6,076 bases of DNA from Methylococcales bacterium. GTDB taxonomy: Bacteria; Pseudomonadota; Gammaproteobacteria; Methylococcales; Methylomonadaceae. The position numbers were made by a program, and so were the translations under genes. Positions 5,134 to 6,076 of this stretch are shown in pieces (position 1 is the stretch's first letter; each line of letters opens with the position of its first letter). The stretch lies in assembly GCA_023134955.1 (NCBI GenBank), contig JAGLUC010000461.1, forward strand, positions 1 through 6,076. The letters run 5' to 3'. Below the pieces are notes generated by a model. It had not been told where the DNA came from, searched no databases, and saw nothing but the letters and a program-made list of their open reading frames with translations.

Positions 5134-5988
5134 ATGAAAGTAGGAATGATAGGCTTAGGGGCTATGGGTTTGGGTATGGCAACTAATTTAGCTAAGGCTG
5201 GAATGTTGAAGGCTGTTTATAATCGAACAATCAGTAAAGCAAATGCTTTAGCCGTTGAATTTGATGTAAAAGTATGCGGTTCTCCACAGCAATTAGCAGA
5301 ACATGTTGATATGGTGATGATTTGTGTTGCTGCTGATGAAGATGTGTTGCAAATGATCAATGCCATTGCAGAAACAATAAAGCCAAATACTATTGTGGTT
5401 GATATGTCGACGGTGAGTAGTGAAACAGCTAAAAAGGCTGCTGCTATTTTGCTGGATAAACAGGTTCAGTTTTTAGATGCACCTGTTTCAGGAGGTGTTG
5501 AAGGGGCTAGAAAAGGTGCGCTGGTGATGATGGTTGGAGGCGATGAAGAGACTTTAGAATCGGCGCGTCCAGCTTTAGAAGCAATGAGTTCACGTATTGT
5601 TTATATGGGGGGAACAGGTTCAGGACAGGGAACTAAAGCAGTTAATCAAATTATGGCAGCGGGAATTAATCAAGCCGTGACTGAAGCCTTGGCTTTTGGA
5701 CAGACTCAAGGGCTTGCTATGGATAAGGTGATTGATGTAATTTCAGGCGGTGCGGCAGGAAATTGGTTTTTACAACATAGGGGGCGAACTATGACACAAG
5801 GTACGTATGAACCTGGGTTTAAATTGGCTTTGCACCATAAAGATTTAAAAATATGTCAGAAAATGGCGGAACAGGCTGATATATCAATTCCCTTGGTTGA
5901 TAAAACGGTGGCTGATTATCAGCAATTAATGGAGCAAGGATATGCTGATGAAGATATTTCTGCTTTGTATCGGTTGAAGTCATTGTAA
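5134..5988 (+). CDS. NAD(P)-dependent beta-hydroxyacid dehydrogenase/reductase (3-hydroxyisobutyrate dehydrogenase family)
   Basis: A 284-residue soluble oxidoreductase of the beta-hydroxyacid dehydrogenase family. Residues 1-160 are the Rossmann domain (NAD_binding_2): MIGLGAMG (5-12) is the dinucleotide motif, and NRT at 30-32 at the end of the second strand favours NADP(H), since NAD-specific members usually have an acidic residue there. DAPVSGG (115-121) is the substrate-binding signature. GTGSGQGTKAVNQ (160-172) carries the catalytic Lys168 and Asn171. Residues 164-284 are the all-helical C-terminal domain, with HHKDLKI (234-240) as the second conserved block. All catalytic residues are present and the length is normal. 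Relatives reduce glyoxylate, succinic semialdehyde or tartronate semialdehyde, or oxidise 3-hydroxyisobutyrate, and the sequence does not decide which. GGAAAG (5125-5130) provides the ribosome binding site. The divergent MarR gene is its likely regulator. Confidence 0.92.
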   Translation: MKVGMIGLGAMGLGMATNLAKAGMLKAVYNRTISKANALAVEFDVKVCGSPQQLAEHVDMVMICVAADEDVLQMINAIAETIKPNTIVVDMSTVSSETAKKAAAILLDKQVQFLDAPVSGGVEGARKGALVMMVGGDEETLESARPALEAMSSRIVYMGGTGSGQGTKAVNQIMAAGINQAVTEALAFGQTQGLAMDKVIDVISGGAAGNWFLQHRGRTMTQGTYEPGFKLALHHKDLKICQKMAEQADISIPLVDKTVADYQQLMEQGYADEDISALYRLKSL

Positions 5989-6076
5989 CAAAATGGCGGA
6001 TAAAATGAAGTTGCTAGTAAAAACTAAGCAAAGGAAACGGTATTAATCGTTCCAAAAGTATTCGCAGTAATGAAAA

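Noticed and set aside
5993..6046. 17-codon open frame starting ATGGCGGAT after the reductase
   Set aside because: It is too short, has no ribosome binding site and no recognisable similarity.
6033..6053. GGAAACG and CGTTCC pairing near the right edge as a terminator for the reductase gene
   Set aside because: The stem is short with a bulge and is not followed by a T-run. It could equally be an operator of the next gene, which lies outside the window.
6070..6076. ATG at the extreme right edge as the start of a next gene
   Set aside because: Only two codons are visible and no ribosome binding site precedes it, so it cannot be supported.

Overview
This window looks like chromosomal DNA from an AT-rich gammaproteobacterium. 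It carries a gammaproteobacterial-type MltF lytic transglycosylase, a full-length Pgi, and a UbiK/YqiC-type ubiquinone biosynthesis accessory factor. The genus cannot be fixed from the sequence alone. A low-GC methanotroph, a sulfur oxidiser or a Legionella-like lineage would all fit, but this is inference.

Layout. Positions 1-288 hold no gene. They contain an almost complete 160-bp imperfect palindrome (59-218) resembling a non-coding palindromic repeat or MITE-like element, and a small separate hairpin at its left. Next come two minus-strand genes: pgi (3420 to 1780) and, 18 bp downstream, mltF (1761 to 289, TTG start with a good ribosome binding site). They read as one transcription unit, with a candidate promoter at 3452-3480. 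A type II toxin-antitoxin operon on the plus strand (3599-4095) diverges from pgi. Its antitoxin and RelE/ParE toxin genes overlap by ATGA, and an extended -10 promoter and an 8-bp perfect inverted repeat precede them. It converges on a minus-strand pair, a MarR-family regulator gene (5037-4465) followed 21 bp later by ubiK (4443-4186). Diverging from marR is a beta-hydroxyacid dehydrogenase/reductase gene (5134-5988), and the last 88 bases hold no convincing gene.

How the genes relate. Pgi interconverts glucose-6-phosphate and fructose-6-phosphate in the cytoplasm, and MltF trims peptidoglycan at the envelope. The toxin-antitoxin pair is a self-contained accessory module between two housekeeping blocks. 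The MarR regulator has an unusual C-terminal Cys/His cluster (C-x2-C-x12-C-x15-C-x2-H) after its winged helix. With the divergent reductase gene and an inverted repeat across its own predicted promoter, this suggests a metal- or redox-responsive switch controlling the reductase, itself, and perhaps ubiK. That is the most interesting hypothesis here. Nothing in the window amounts to a clearly new multi-gene system; the best leads are the MarR/reductase/ubiK locus, the palindromic element, and the operator-like repeat of the toxin-antitoxin operon.
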